A stretch of 64,000 nucleotides of DNA, taken from the NCBI GenBank assembly GCA_963931865.1, contig OZ007505.1, positions 6,898,653 through 6,962,652 on the forward strand. The letters are read 5' to 3'. This DNA is from Axinella damicornis (lineage: Eukaryota; Porifera; Demospongiae; Axinellida; Axinellidae). Below the pieces are notes generated by a model. That model worked only from the letters and a program-made list of their open reading frames with translations. It was not told where the DNA came from and did no database searches. Positions 47,201-60,101 of this stretch are shown one piece after another. Position numbers and translations under genes: made by a program. The stretch's first letter is position 1; every line of letters starts with the position of its first letter.

Positions 47201-50200
47201 GGGCCTCCATGGGAACGAGGCTACCCATCTTGAGCCTTCACTCTACTCTTCTTGGCCGGGTTTGAGTTGTTCACCATCATCTTCAACAACCCTCTTCCTT
47301 TTCTTGTTAACTTCGGGCTGTTCATGTTTGCCTTAGATTTCAGGACGAGCTTTTTTGGCCTATAGGTGCTTCATTATCAGCAGCTTTAGCCTTTTTGTAC
47401 TCTGCATGGTCTTTGTTTTTCTGTTCGAAAACGACAATGGGGGAATCGCCTGTCCTGTGGCACTTCCACAGCCTACCTGATCCTTCTTCCCAGATGAAGC
47501 ATACCTCACCTTTCTCTGGCTTTTCGTGCCACTACTTTAGGTGGATAATGATCCAGAGGTACTGTACCCCAAACTCATCCATGTTGTAGATTTGTTGTTC
47601 CAAGTTAAGAACTTTGAAATGTTTTCACGATTAATTGCCTGCATTCAAACATGGGCAGTGGACTCACCACTGCGAAGAAAAATTGTGGGATTTCTTTCCG
47701 GAAATCTCCGCCACCATCCATTTGAAATCGCTTTCCTTTTTTAACATTCCCTTTTTTGCAACACTTTCAGCTATACATTTATTTTGCCTGTGGGTCTTCC
47801 CATATCCCACTTTTGCTGATGTAATTAGATACTCACTTAGTCCGTTCTCTTCATTTGGTTTCAAGTAGAGGCGTGGACCAGGCTTAGACCCGACCACTGA
47901 ATCAGTCCTTTAAAGTGGAGGGTGGGACACCATGTTGGTGGGCAGCTTCATTAGCCGAGACTCCTACCCTTGCTGTTTCAATTGCAGACAACATTTGAGT
48001 GCTAATTAGTCCCACTGTTTACGTTTCTTTTCACATTTAGGAGAATTGCGTGTATTAAGACTTGCAACCTACCTGTACATTGAAAGGAACGGCGAAGTAG
48101 TGGACTCCAACCCGGAATGGCGCTCAGTTCAAGTAAACCCTCACAAGTTTGGGTCTGTGCCACTTATTGAGGTGGTTCCTTTGGGGATTGAAACAGAAGT
48201 TCAGTTGACACTTGGTCCAGATCGCTTGGTAAACTCTTCCCTGCCTCACTCTTCTCTAAAGTCTACCAAGCACGAGGCCTCGAGGATGCGATGTGCACTA
48301 TGTGCATGCATAATACTGTTTCACGGGAGATCGGCCGATAATTGGACTATCATTGACCACTTGACCGCATTGCAAAGACTCTTGACTGTGCTGTATTTCA
48401 GACATTGGCTGTTTGACATGTCCCTAAATGCATTATGTGTGACATCTGTAAATGCCTTAGCTAACCTGCTTGAAGCTATTTCTTGCCGACAGTGTAGTAC
48501 AGATAGACAGACAGACAGAGAGACACAATGGCATTACTTTACCTGTTGTGCATGTGCGCACAGGGCAATTGAACATTGTAACACAGTTTAGGATGCATAT
48601 CTTGAGACTGGCGTAATGTTACAAGGATGGAAAGTTTGCCTAGGCCTGGGAAGTTTACCTAAACCACAGCTAGCTGAACAATGCCGGCCTTTGCTATGTA
48701 TAGATAGCACTTGTTGCTGTACCTCATGTACTTTGTGTGTGCACATAGCTGGCTGTCACAAGGGACATATTCTAGTATTATCCCATGGTGACAATTGCTA
48801 ACGTTATAATAACAATTCTGCAGTGTACTACTTCATTATATCTTATACAGGCAATGTTGCTTGCTAACATCAAATCTCTATGTAGAACTCATGTATAGCA
48901 TGTGATATTGTTCAACACACGTACTAGGGATCCCTGTAGAAAGGTGGTATACTAATTCTTACCCTCCAAGATGACAGCATGCATACTCGCATCCTCCATT
49001 ACCTTAGTCACGAGCTTCAGCGCTCATAAGCTCCTACTTTAATTCGTGCCTCGTTTTTGCAGTCTCTGATCAGGAAAGCAGCTACCGACTTGAGATCTAT
49101 CAGCTCCCAATTGATGCTTGGCACGAGGAACTTCAGCAGTATGTTGCTAAGGTCTCCGCAGCAGCTGAGAATGAGGGCAGTGCACGTGGCAGCCAAGTCA
49201 GTGTGGGCAGTGACAAGGAGGTAGGTAGGCTAGACATAGAATGTACATTGTACATTCCACTTTTTGTTGCTTTGCTGCATGCAGGGATCTCCAGCTTACT
49301 CCAAGATCTCCCTGGTGTTGACTGTTCATCCCCCGAAGTCTATAGCTCCATGTACTGCTAATGAGCCAGCCACTGCGTTACAAAGGTACCAGTCTCTATA
49401 AACATAAGCACTGGTCTGTAGTCAGATACACTACACTGCATCCACATGTTGACGATTTTACAAACCAGTATTTCTTTTTTGTGAAGTGCATTTGATGGCA
49501 GTGTGGACAGCATAGCCACTGGAGAGCACCATATCTTGACACAAAAATATTTTGAGAACAGAAGAACAGCATTCATCTTACAGCGTGCCGACTTTGTCTC
49601 TGAGAAGCCAAACCTGACCAGCTGCCAGCAAAGGTTAGGTAGACATCTATCTACGTAGTTCAACTTCAATATAGTACAGCGCTTTGCAGCGTTCTTGCAA
49701 CTTTCAGTTACAACAGTGCCAACAGTATTAACCAATCAAATTGAAGACTTCTGCTCGCTGATTAGCTGATATACAGTTGACACTCTGCTGACCGGATATT
49801 GCAAGAACGCTGCAAAGCGCTGTACAATTCAAGGGACAGAGTGCTAATCATTAATGACGTTTTACCCCTTAGCTTTCCAACATGTCACTTTCTCTACTAC
49901 AAGAATGCTACTGTTCAAGGTTAGGATTTAAAACTCTATCCAAATTCAAACGCATGTTATCATCTATCATTTTAAGTCTACCGCATTCTAGTTGGTCCAT
50001 CGTATCTGGCTGTTTGGTGGGAGCAACAAACACAACTGTTTTTCTACTCTCTGGAAGACTCCACCAAAGGTACCAATGTTCAGACTCATCCCATGATGAT
50101 GAGCATTAAGGGATGGCATCTACACTGTCTCCCTGTAGCCTTGTTCCCAGGCTTCCCCCTGTGCGTGCAGCAACGAAAAATATGGAGTTCGACGCCGCAT

Positions 50201-52105
50201 GCTCAGGGGAGAGCCTGGGAACGAGGCTTGTCTCCCTGCATGTACACTCAATAATATTGGGCTATCTCTGTGTATGGCAGGCTCAGCTGCGGTTCCCCAC
50301 AGAGTGTTCCCCCAAGCTAGCATTATTTGCAGCAGTGCTGTGAGTGCTGACAGAAGTCTCTTAGCTGTTGGTCTTCAGAGCGGAGTGGTACTTGTTTGGA
50401 ACCAGAAGACAGGTCATTGGGTAGCTCTTGGTGATGGTGATGCATTCCGATGATGTAATGAATTGCTAAAACAACTGTGTTCTTTGTATGCGTAGGTCTG
50501 TGTGCTCAAGCTATATCTGCTGTCAACCCACCTGACAGCATATCGGCAATGGAGTTCCTTTCAGGAAGAAGCACTGATCTTCTGCTAGCTGTGGGAACAA
50601 AGCACGGGAAGGTGCTGGCTGTTCCTTCTGACCATGGACACTCCACTCTTTCAGTCAACCAGAGGTACAGAAAAGCTGTGTATTTCCGTTGTCATTACTG
50701 CAATGATTCCCATTACACACTAATCTCCAGGGTCTCAAAACAGCAAGAGGCATATTATGGTGACCTTGTGTGTTCAAGTGGACATGACTGTGACAGTGAA
50801 GTAATGTCTTTGGAAGTTAACCCAGCCCTCAGATCTGCTGTAAGTACATCACTACCGGTATACCATTGCATAGTGCTTCTGTTTGTTGTTGCACTCTTGT
50901 TGCAAGTTTCTTGCTTTCTCACTGTACCCACCTAGGTCATTTCAGTACACCGTGATGGTTCTGCTGTGCTGTGGAGCCTCAGTGAGAGAAAAGCCCTATG
51001 CAAACTTGAGCTCCCACAGTCTTTTGTGGTTCATAATGCCTTGTGCATTTTCAGTGGCAGTGGTGACTACGCCTTTATTGCAGGTACACTTTTCACACTT
51101 AGATGTCACCAATGAAAGATAACGGTATTACCTCACCTCCTTGCTTGCAGGCAGACCACTTAACCAAGAAGAGATAACCACAGTAAGCATTACTCAGTAA
51201 TCGTTGCAGCTGGTATACTTGCACTTAGTCTCATGCCCAGCTGGAAGCCCCGTACGGAATCTGTCTGGTTGGTACTCGTCACATGGAGTCTGAAGTTGTA
51301 TATAGTCCCTTGGTTGTCCCCATGAGTTTGAAGAGTCTGTGCCTCTGTGGTCATAACTTGTCATGTATGATGAGGACTCATGGCCAAAGAGTTGCAGACA
51401 TATAGAAGTGTGGCGTAGCACAATGACTTCCTACTCCTCGTATCACGAATACATCACTTCCAAGTGCAAAGTTACCAATGGTGAACGCTTGATTGGATGA
51501 TCGTCGTCTGAGCTTCTAAAACGCTTCCAAGGTTGCCAACTCAACCACAGATTCTTGAAACTCCTGTTCACCCTTCATTTCAGTGAGTGGCATTGGCATG
51601 TTCAGATTCCTCTGTGAATGTGGGAAATTTGACAAGTGCTTTCGACAGGGCACGAGACTAACCTGCACTGCATGCATGGTCACATTCTAATAGTCAAGCA
51701 ACATGACCTGGTGTTACTAGGGGATGCCCCACCATATTGAATTAGGTTATGCAAGCTCCATTGTGTTCATGTCTCTCTGCCCCTGCAGCACGCCAGCCTG
51801 TTCAGCATGCATCTTTGTTCCCTCTCCCATCTCACCCCCCACTGGCACACCCTTCCCACCTCACACCTACTTGAAGACAAAGTCAACAAACAGCTTACAA
51901 TGTTTGAAACCATGGAGAGGAAATTAGCTGAATTCATGAAACTGAAGTATGTTTTCCACACGTTTACCTGTCCAATGACATTCTTTTGTTTTAATTTTCA
52001 TGATTTTCCAACTTATTTAGGTATGAAGCAATGTCTGCTGATTTGGAAAGACGGATGAAAAGATGGAATGAATTTGCGCAGGAGTTACAGACACACATAA
52101 AATGA
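44212..52105 (+). CDS. WD-repeat protein, WDR93-like, about 16 exons
   Basis: Exons supported by phase: 44212-44692, 45785-45846, 46203-46336, an uncertain exon near 46613-46728, 48041-48214, 49063-49220, 49285-49385, 49487-49633, 49874-49920, 49977-50069, 50281-50412, 50496-50839, 50936-51083, 51151-51182, 51789-51946, 52021-52105. That is about 800 aa. The N-terminal LPQPFRTIDEVLQELL resembles WDR93. WD-type blades are visible in AVGLQSGVVLVWNQKTG and VISVHRDGSAVLWSLSERK. The C-terminus (MFETMERKLAEFMKLKYE to ELQTHIK) is a probable coiled coil. The exon ending at 48214 uses a weak GTCCAG donor, because only this gives YRLEIYQLPIDAW in the next exon. The molecular role of this family is poorly known. 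The WDR93 match is from memory. Confidence 0.7.
44742..45178. mobile_element. 437-bp TIR element with perfect 9-bp TSD, WDR93-like intron 1
   Basis: Termini TAGTCTAGCTGGCTAGCCC and GGGCTAGCTTGTTAGACTA. Inner arms share GGTCTAGAAACTTTGGACC and its complement. AGGTAACGG flanks both sides (44733-44741 and 45179-45187). No transposase. Confidence 0.88.
46064..46175. mobile_element. 112-bp foldback element, WDR93-like intron 2
   Basis: TAGCCTCGTTCCCACGCCTC ... GAGGCCTTGAGACAAGGCTA, with AGATTTTATCTCGC and its near-complement inside. Flanks CACTGAGGC and CACTGAAGC agree at 8 of 9. Confidence 0.82.
47270..47930 (-). pseudogene. Degenerate pogo/CENP-B-like transposase fragment in WDR93-like intron
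   Basis: Minus-strand frames contain LITSAKVGYGKTHRQNKCIA and GMLKK (DNA-binding region), then, in shifted frames, QQIYNMDEFGVQ (the DDE-type NMDE.G motif), VRYASSGKKDQ-like and SATGQAIPPIVVFENR-like stretches. Several stops and frameshifts break it. The order and motifs fit pogo/Tigger transposases. The antisense ORF that looks like MDNDPEVLYPKLIHVV is its shadow. Confidence 0.7.
50136..50229. mobile_element. 94-bp foldback element with perfect 9-bp TSD, WDR93-like intron
   Basis: TAGCCTTGTTCCCAGGCTTC and GAGCCTGGGAACGAGGCTT bound about 55 nt of non-complementary interior. GTCTCCCTG repeats at 50127-50135 and 50230-50238. Confidence 0.88.
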
Positions 52106-52183
52106 TTGCAACATATAGTGACCACACATACTGCACAAGTAACTTACAACATACAATATTGATGCAGTGAACATGTCACACAG

Positions 52184-53350
52184 TCACTCCTCATGGCAGG
52201 CAAATATATCATCCCCTGTGAATAGGTCTAGTGGTTTCACCCCCTCGCTGTTTTCAGGGAGCTTCCTCTGGATATCGTCCACCCTGCAGGCTGAGTCCTC
52301 CATGCACCACAGTGGCGAGTTGTAGCCTGGTACCACTTGTTCCTGGCCTGAATATAGTGTTACAAAATGACATGCACAATCAGCATCACTCATAGTGGAG
52401 CAGCCTGGAAATGAAGCAAGTTGCACACCTGGTATAGGAATTAAAGGCCACTGCACTATATAAATGAGGTAACTTCTGTTATGGAAGTCAATGCAAAAAG
52501 TTCTTTGTATGGAAGTGGATACTTTAAGTATAGGCAATGGACACGCTAGCCCTATAACACGTACCCTAACCATTGCCCTACCATAACCACTTCATTTTTT
52601 TATAGGGAAAATACTGAAAGTCTGGTACATGTAATTTATTGTACGTTAATATGACATACATGTACAATATTGGTGACCTCGACCACCAACCAGCATGCAC
52701 TTTTATGAATACATTCTACACTAAAGGGAAGTACTTTATGTTACCAATCTGCTAATATTTGCAGCACATTGCCAAATGAACAACTTACTGTTTCTCTTTT
52801 GCTCCACTTTTCGCCTGACAACAATAACACTAGTTGGGACCCTTGAGGCCTCACAAAACTTCTTAGAAACACTGGCAATGGAGGGGGAGGGAGAATCCTC
52901 TTGCTCACGTTGCCGCTTACGACCAACTGCAAAGAGCAAGGGAACAAAATGTTTAATTACTCCGCCAAGAGAAGCTATATAGTTGGGGTGGAGCCATAGA
53001 TAACAAGGGACTATATTATCTATATCTATGGTGGAGCTAGGAATTGAAGGTACAGTGTAACTGTATTTTGCTTCACCAAGAATTGGCAAGATACAAAGAT
53101 TAAAGTTGGCCTAGCATGCTTCATAATTAATACCTCTGAGGATTTGCATGAGCAGTGGACTCCCTGTGAATGTTCTCTCTCCCGCCTCTGGGACCTGTGC
53201 GGCGGGGGAGGACAGTACGCGGCGGGCGGCTAGCCTACCAACTGAGAACGGGGAGAGACTTGGGGAGCCAGGCACGCGCTGGTTCTGATCCAGGAGGCAT
53301 GGCGACGACTGGTGGAAGGGAGAGGCCTGGCTCAGTGTCGCAGCAGTCAT
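52184..53350 (-). CDS. Unrecognised 172-aa protein, three exons
   Basis: Exons on the minus strand: 53350-53134, 52926-52789 and 52347-52184. Phases 1 and 1 match and the total is 519 nt. The first third is Ser/Pro-rich with several SP sites. The middle is basic and nuclear-signal-like (GRKRQREQEDSPSPS, VRRKVEQKR). The C-terminus is acidic, with KPLDLFTGDDIFACHEE. I do not recognise the family. Composition suggests a nuclear, possibly phosphorylated, small protein with a short C-terminal interaction motif. Stop codons of this gene and the WDR93-like gene are only 79 bp apart, while its start shares a promoter region with NARS1. Clean splice sites and conserved phase argue that it is a real gene. 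Confidence 0.7.
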
Positions 53351-53626
53351 TACGAACTTTCGCGGTCGGTGAAGGAACTGTTCAACTGTGTCTTTTCTGT
53401 AGCTAGTTAGCTGTTGTACTGTACTACTCAGCTCTGCAGCTGTCTTTCTACTTTGGATTTTCCCGGGATTTTTATGAGAGCAACCAATCAGATCTAGCCT
53501 GCAGCGATGACATCATCGAGCACATGGGATGGTCGTGCAATAACCAGAAGCCTCAGAGAAGTTTGGCTGATTCTGTGATACTTGAGAACCTTCTCAGGCA
53601 TCTGCTACGATCGATTCACAAGGAAA
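53351..53626. promoter_or_regulatory. Bidirectional promoter, 172-aa gene / NARS1
   Basis: 276 bp between ATGs. CCAAT (AACCAATCAG) occurs at 53484-53488. No TATA box. Confidence 0.5.
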
Positions 53627-56600
53627 ATGGCCTCCCAGGGTGATGAAACCCTTAGTTCTGGTAAGAAAGCACTCCATGGGTGGTTAGTTATGTGTGATTT
53701 GGTTCCTTTATATAATTTATGTAGCTCTCTATGTCTCTGAGAGTGGCAGTGACGATACAGGCAGAGGGACTGAAGACAAGCCATTCAAAACCATCCTCCA
53801 GGTATGCTGATAGGACCAACTACGAAGAAAAGCCCCTTAGGGTAGTGTTAGGGCTAGATCCAGCATTAGTTTGGGCTGTATAAACTTGGATGATCCTGGT
53901 AATGTTTCTGTACCGGTCGGTTATTGCTATTGGATGGCTTGAATGAATCCTGCCTGTACGTATAGAAGGCAGGGAACATAGATGCACGAATATTTTTACT
54001 CAGTACTGGACCTGTTGCTAGCCGATGGCTGCCATGTGTTTTGTACTGGTACAATCTAACTAATGATGTTGTATGCTCCTTATACAGGCCATGCGTGCAG
54101 CTGGCAAGGAGCCATTTCCAAAGATCCTTGTGGAAAATACTAGTACAACTGAGGGAGAGGTGCGTCACCTCGATGTAAAAAATCTAACCAATCAGAGAAC
54201 TGTGTTCACCTCCTAAACAGGAGGTTATTAGTAATATTTATTGTTTTGTGATCTAATTACATCACCCTGATCTGGATAAAAGTGTGGAGTTTCCGTTGCT
54301 ATAGCGATGGGCAGAGGCCTCCCAGAACCAGCTGAAGAAGACCAAGAAACAGTGGGTGCGTGAACAGCACAAGCAAGAGCAGGCAGAGGACAGGCTGGTG
54401 AGGGTTCACTGGATTTCAGTTGAAACGAACAAAGCTATGTAGCCATGACGGCTGAGAGTGAATCTGTGTACTGCTATTTCCGTACCATTAAGTTTACTTC
54501 TCCTGTTCTTCCACACAGAGACAGGATGCTGAAAAGCGTGCCAAGAACCTTGAAGAGGCCAAGTCTGTTCTCATTAAGGAAGATCCTTCGCTACCGCCAG
54601 CAAAGAAGGTACATGTGCCATCTATGCCAACTGTATCTCGTCATGTACTGAAACACATACGTACGCAAAAGGCAGTGGAACCACAGGGGCTATGTAGTTC
54701 TAGCCCTCCCCAGAGGTCTCTCTGCTGCAGCATCTTAGTATCATGACTTCATTCATGACAGTCCAGCCCAATGAGCCAGGAAGTGCCACCTGAACCATAT
54801 TGTCTGCTACAGGAAGTGGCTCTCCTGCCCTACCACGAAAGGGAAGGTTAGGGATTATAGCATGTGGAATACTGAACTTCATCTTCGGAGGACTGAGAGG
54901 GTAGTCTGTGTGGAAGATCAGCTCAGTCACAAACATCCCACCCTCAAACCTAGAATGCTATTGCATTTGTTGAGGAAGTGGGATAGCCTATCTCTTCCTT
55001 GAAGTGGCTACAAACACAGAGGGATTTCAGTGGAACATTGCCCCTCTGAGTTCATGAAGACGTGCTGTGACACGTGCATGCTTGTCCACACACTGGTGAG
55101 ATTTATCTGTAGTGGGTTTCCACCATCACCACTGCATAATCTTGTTCCAAGGCTGCTCTCCCCCTGAAGAGAGGCCTGGTACTCACTGTTTGCATGTGCG
55201 GATGAGATGCTCCGCAAGAAGCACTGTGCACAGATCATACTGAGGATACTTGTATGGACTCCAGTGGCATTTTATTTCAGAATCTGTCTATCAGTCAACC
55301 TTCCCAACTTGGAAGGGTATTCAAATATCATGTCTTTGTACATGCACCTGGTGTACACTTGTAGCTGTTGCCTGGTTACGACAAGCCTTAGCAAATGACA
55401 AACCACACGTCGAGAGGCCATCTCTGTTGACCAACTACTGTATAGTGGGAAATGTTCATACGGTGCAATAATTTGTATGAAGCCTCGAGATATGAAAATA
55501 AAACTGCAAAAATTTTAGCGTCAAGTAATCAAACACATGGAAGTGGCGAGCAAGTGATGGTGTTTGTAATGGTATTTCTAGCCTTCAAACGGCCTTCCAG
55601 ACTAGTGGACCCATCTACACCCGTTATCCTGCATCGATAACGAGGCAGTGGGAAGTGCAACAGAAGCCAAGTTCACTGAGCAGCAACGATCCGCGAGTAG
55701 AGGCTATTCATCATTTTTCGAAATTGCTCGCCAACAACAGGGGCCCAGATGTCAGCCTTGTAGACGTGGTACCCTCTCACCATTGTGCATTGCCTCAGCC
55801 GAAATGGCACCATCGACTCATTACGTATGTGTAATGAAATGCCTTCAGAAGATTTTTTTTTTGCAATTTTGATTTTTGTATGCACCTGTGTATTGCCACA
55901 CCCCCTAGCATTTCAGCCATAGTTTGTAGTACCGTAGTCTCCCGTTAGTACGCCCACCCCATTTTGTACACTACATCCAGCCCAAAGTGGGGAGGGGGCA
56001 TATTTTCTCGACTATACGCCCCCTCAAAAAGTTTTGCTACCTTGGACAATCTGAAGTTGTGCAGTTTAGTTCAGAAGACGCTCACCAGGGGGTGTAACAG
56101 TTCTAATGAATCATACTACCCTGTGCAGGAACTTGGGCGAGAAACGGGGGAGGGCGTATTTTTGAAGGTGGCATATTAGCGGGAGACAATGGTATACGGT
56201 CATTCTTTCAGGCACCTGAGAAATATGCTTGCCCATAGTATACTCCCACACACACACACGCACACACCACTCCACTAGATCAAGATCAGAGAGGCGGAGG
56301 CCCACCGAGAGGTGAGGGTGAAGGTGCAAGGGTGGGTCCACCGGCTGCGGCAGCAAGGACGGATGCTCATGTTCCTCCTGCTGCGGGACGGGACAGGGTT
56401 CCTACAGTGTTTGCTGACAGACAAGTTGGTGGGTGAAGTTATATCACAGTCGATGCTCTGCAGTCTCATTCCAGCATTCCAGACTGCGTTTGGAGAGTGT
56501 CTGGGAATGGGACTAGTACTCCTGGATTGTTCCTTGTTTACCCCACTACAATTGGACCAGTATGTTTCTTGAGCCAAGAATAATTATAGACATTCACTTA

Positions 56601-56706
56601 TCCTTCTCCCCTGGCCCTTCTTGTCCTCCCCTCCCCTTTTCCCCTCCCCTCCCTTTCTTCCCCTCAACTCCCTTCTTCCCTTCCCCCTCTCTCCCCTCTC
56701 CCTTCT

Positions 56707-56737
<31 letters not shown>

Positions 56738-59700
56738 CCTCCTTCCCTCTTTTCTCTCTCCCCTCTTCCCTCCTCCCCTCCTCCTCCACCCCTTCCCCCC
56801 ACCCTCCTCCTCCCCCCCACCCTCCTCCTCCCTCATCTCCACCCACCTTTGCTATTATGTACAGTACTCACAGCAGAGTAGGCACCCAAGTAGGGGCATG
56901 CACATCCCGTTTGTCTTAATGAGACTTGTGTGAAGTGTGACCTCTGCACTTTGTTCCTCCCTGTCTTGCAGTGTCTGACCTACAATGCTCTGATGCTCTC
57001 CACTGAGGCCACGGTGACAGTGTGGGGCATACTCAAACAAGTGCCAGAAGGAAAGACAGTGAGTTTGGACCCCTTGTGTGATGTGATTTTTGTTTGGGGG
57101 GATGAATTAGATCCTGAGTGAATTGTCCCTGGGAAGGTCTGGGGTTCCAGATTTTAGATTGGTTCTAGGGCCCCCAAAGGACTGGGAAGTTTCAATTGAA
57201 TTCTGAGAAAACCATTATTGGTTTTTCCATCCTGCCAGCTCACTTATACTAGAAACAAAAAATTTTCTTACAAAAATTACAAATGATTTAGTGATGGCCA
57301 CCCCGATCGACTCCCGAAAAAGCAGACAAACAAGGAATGCCATTAACCAACCTCAGTCCCATCCCATTTAAAAATGTAGAATTTAGGGATGGGATGGGAC
57401 TGAGGCTGGTTAATGGCATTCCTTGTTTGTCTGCTTTTTCGGGAGTCGATCGGGGTGGCCATCACTAAATCATTTGTAATTTTTTAGTAAGAAAATTTTT
57501 TGTTTCTAGTTTGTGAGGTTTTTTGAGCGCATGGAATGCCTGATGTCAGATTTTATTAATTGCCTTGATGGATGTGAACCTTCTGCTGGGCACTGAGCAG
57601 GCTTTGATGCTTCATTCTATTTCCACTAATAATATGAGTATTCCAAAACTCTAGCCTCACTCACAGTATTGGTGGTATATACATGTTCTGCATTGTAGTT
57701 ACGTCATGAAAAGAAAGCCACGCCTCCATGATGGCATAGTCATGATAGATCTTGGCAAGAACCGGTTGGTAGAAATTCCTTGCAGCGGTAGTGAGGCACC
57801 AGAGGATGGATTCACAAGGATTCAGCTGATCACCAAGCGCCCGAAATGCTGTAAAAAATAATGCAACGTGCGTTTGCATGTGAACTGCGCATGCGCATTT
57901 GGCACGCGTGACCTCTGGTACGTTGCATTAAAATGGCTTCGTGCTAGCAATTCACGGAATCGTAGCTAGCCAGCAGTGCCGTTCTTGCCAGTATGTAGTC
58001 AAAAGGGCCGAAAGGAGCTACTACGACGAAAGCGATGTTGTTCTGTGAGTGAACTAGCTCAGGAAATGCTTTTGTTGTCCAGCTATGCTAGTCAATGAGA
58101 AAGAAGAAGAAGAAGAAGAAGAAGAAGAAGAAGAAGAAGAAGAAAGAAGATGACGAAATCGGAATTTTACGGCGACTTATTACTCGACTCCCGCGTACTC
58201 TCAGGTACGTTTGCGAGTGTTTTTGTGAACTGCTAGGCAGTATCATTCTGTCTGCATGCTTGGTTTGGGGGGTAGTAGCTTCTTTGGCCGTTTTCCTGCT
58301 GGTGCATCAGTATGGTATTTCGAAATTTCCTTAGCCATCCCTAAATAGAGAACGCTACCGCGTTCTCTGATATAGTACTGCAGTGCTCAAGTGACGTAAA
58401 TGAACAACTAGAGGGTTCTTTTGATTGTGGTTACCCCTGAGTGATTTATCACCATGGTGCCTAATGGTGCCTAAGGTGACCAGAGCCCTATTTAGACCAG
58501 GTCCCCTGGGACTGATGGCTTAATGCCCCTTCTGAGAGCATTCATCTTAATTTTGGAACTGTGCTGAGTGCACCCTAGAGGAAAAGGAAAAATTCCTGTT
58601 GCCTAGAGAGGTATGTAGTTCCTGGGGCCTCCAGGTCCACAGTCCAGTGCTTTGACTACTGGCCACCAACAACATCGTAAGTGGGAGGAGTTTATCACCT
58701 CTTCACGCATTCCGTCAGGCACCTGGAGGTCACGAACTAGTGGCAGACTACTGGGAGCTGGTGGGATCCTCGCCAGCAGGAGGGGCCGAGAATCTGGTGA
58801 ACGAGGAGTCCCACATTGATGTGCAGCTGGACCAGAGACACATGATGCTGAGGGGAGAGACTGTGAGGATAGGGAAAAGGGTGGACNNNNNNNNNNNNNN
58901 NNNNNNNNNNNNNNNNNNNNNNNNNNNNNNNNNNNNNNNNNNNNNNNNNNNNNNNNNNNNNNNNNNNNNNNNNNNNNNNNNNNNNNNNNNNNNNNNNNNN
59001 NNNNNNNNNNNNNNNNNNNNNNNNNNNNNNNNNNNNNNNNNNNNNNNNNNNNNNNNNNNNNNNNNNNNNNNNNNNNNNNNNNNNNNGGGCGGAGCTACGC
59101 TCTTCAAGTTGGACTACTTTGGAGAAGAGGTACAGACAGGCGGTGTAGCCCAGTCTTTTTGAATGTTCATGTTTCTGTTTGGAATCGGAGCAGTTAACTC
59201 AAGCATACAGTAATGAAGTCGACAACTGATTACAAGATAGGAGTGCTCAGTCTTACAGCCCGTTTACACTACAGACCGAGAAGGGCGGATTCGCTCCGGT
59301 TCGACGCAGTTCGATCTGGGAAGTGCGTTTACACTACGCCGCCCGAGCACTCTATGTAGGTGTGGTTTGGGGTCAAAGTTCATGATTAGTCACATGCCCA
59401 GGCCGCATTCTCACGAGACTAGTCATGTTCGGGAATTCGATATGCAACACCATGACAACCCCTCGTCTCGAACCGGACCCTTCGTGATCTGGTTCGGATA
59501 CTATTGGCAACCGTCACGCCCCCCGTCCACGCCCTACCAACGGGTTCGATTCCGTTTACACTTGAGGCGGGAGCGCTCTGGATCGAACCAGTTCGATGGA
59601 GTTTGGTGGCCCAGTATGGAGCGGATCGGTGCGGTTCGGTCCGTGTTTACATTACGAGATAATTCGAACCAGTTCGAGCTGGATCGATCCAGAGTGCTAG

Positions 59701-60070
59701 TGTAAACGGGCTGTTAGACTTGGAGAATGATTCTTTACTCACTCGTGGAATTTCAACTCTTCCTCCTTAAAATTCTGCTAGCCACAGCATTATGACTACA
59801 GTAAATGAGTATGGTATGGGGAATTATACAGTCAAGTACATGCACCTATCACAACACCTGCTAGTTACAGTACACATACACACACAAACAAACAAAATGC
59901 GCATACAAACATGCACATGCATACTCATGCATGCACACACACACACAAATGTACTCACACATAAACATGCACACACGCACATACACAACACACACACATG
60001 CACATATGCACACGTTCATACACACGAACCCCCCCAATCACCCACATGCACCCACATGCACCCCCCCCCC

Positions 60071-60101
<31 letters not shown>

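Noticed and set aside
57661..57879. Minus-strand 72-codon ORF in NARS1 intron 7
   Set aside because: No recognisable motif, no splice support, and flanked by repeat-like sequence including a GCGCATGCGC string; probably chance or repeat-derived.
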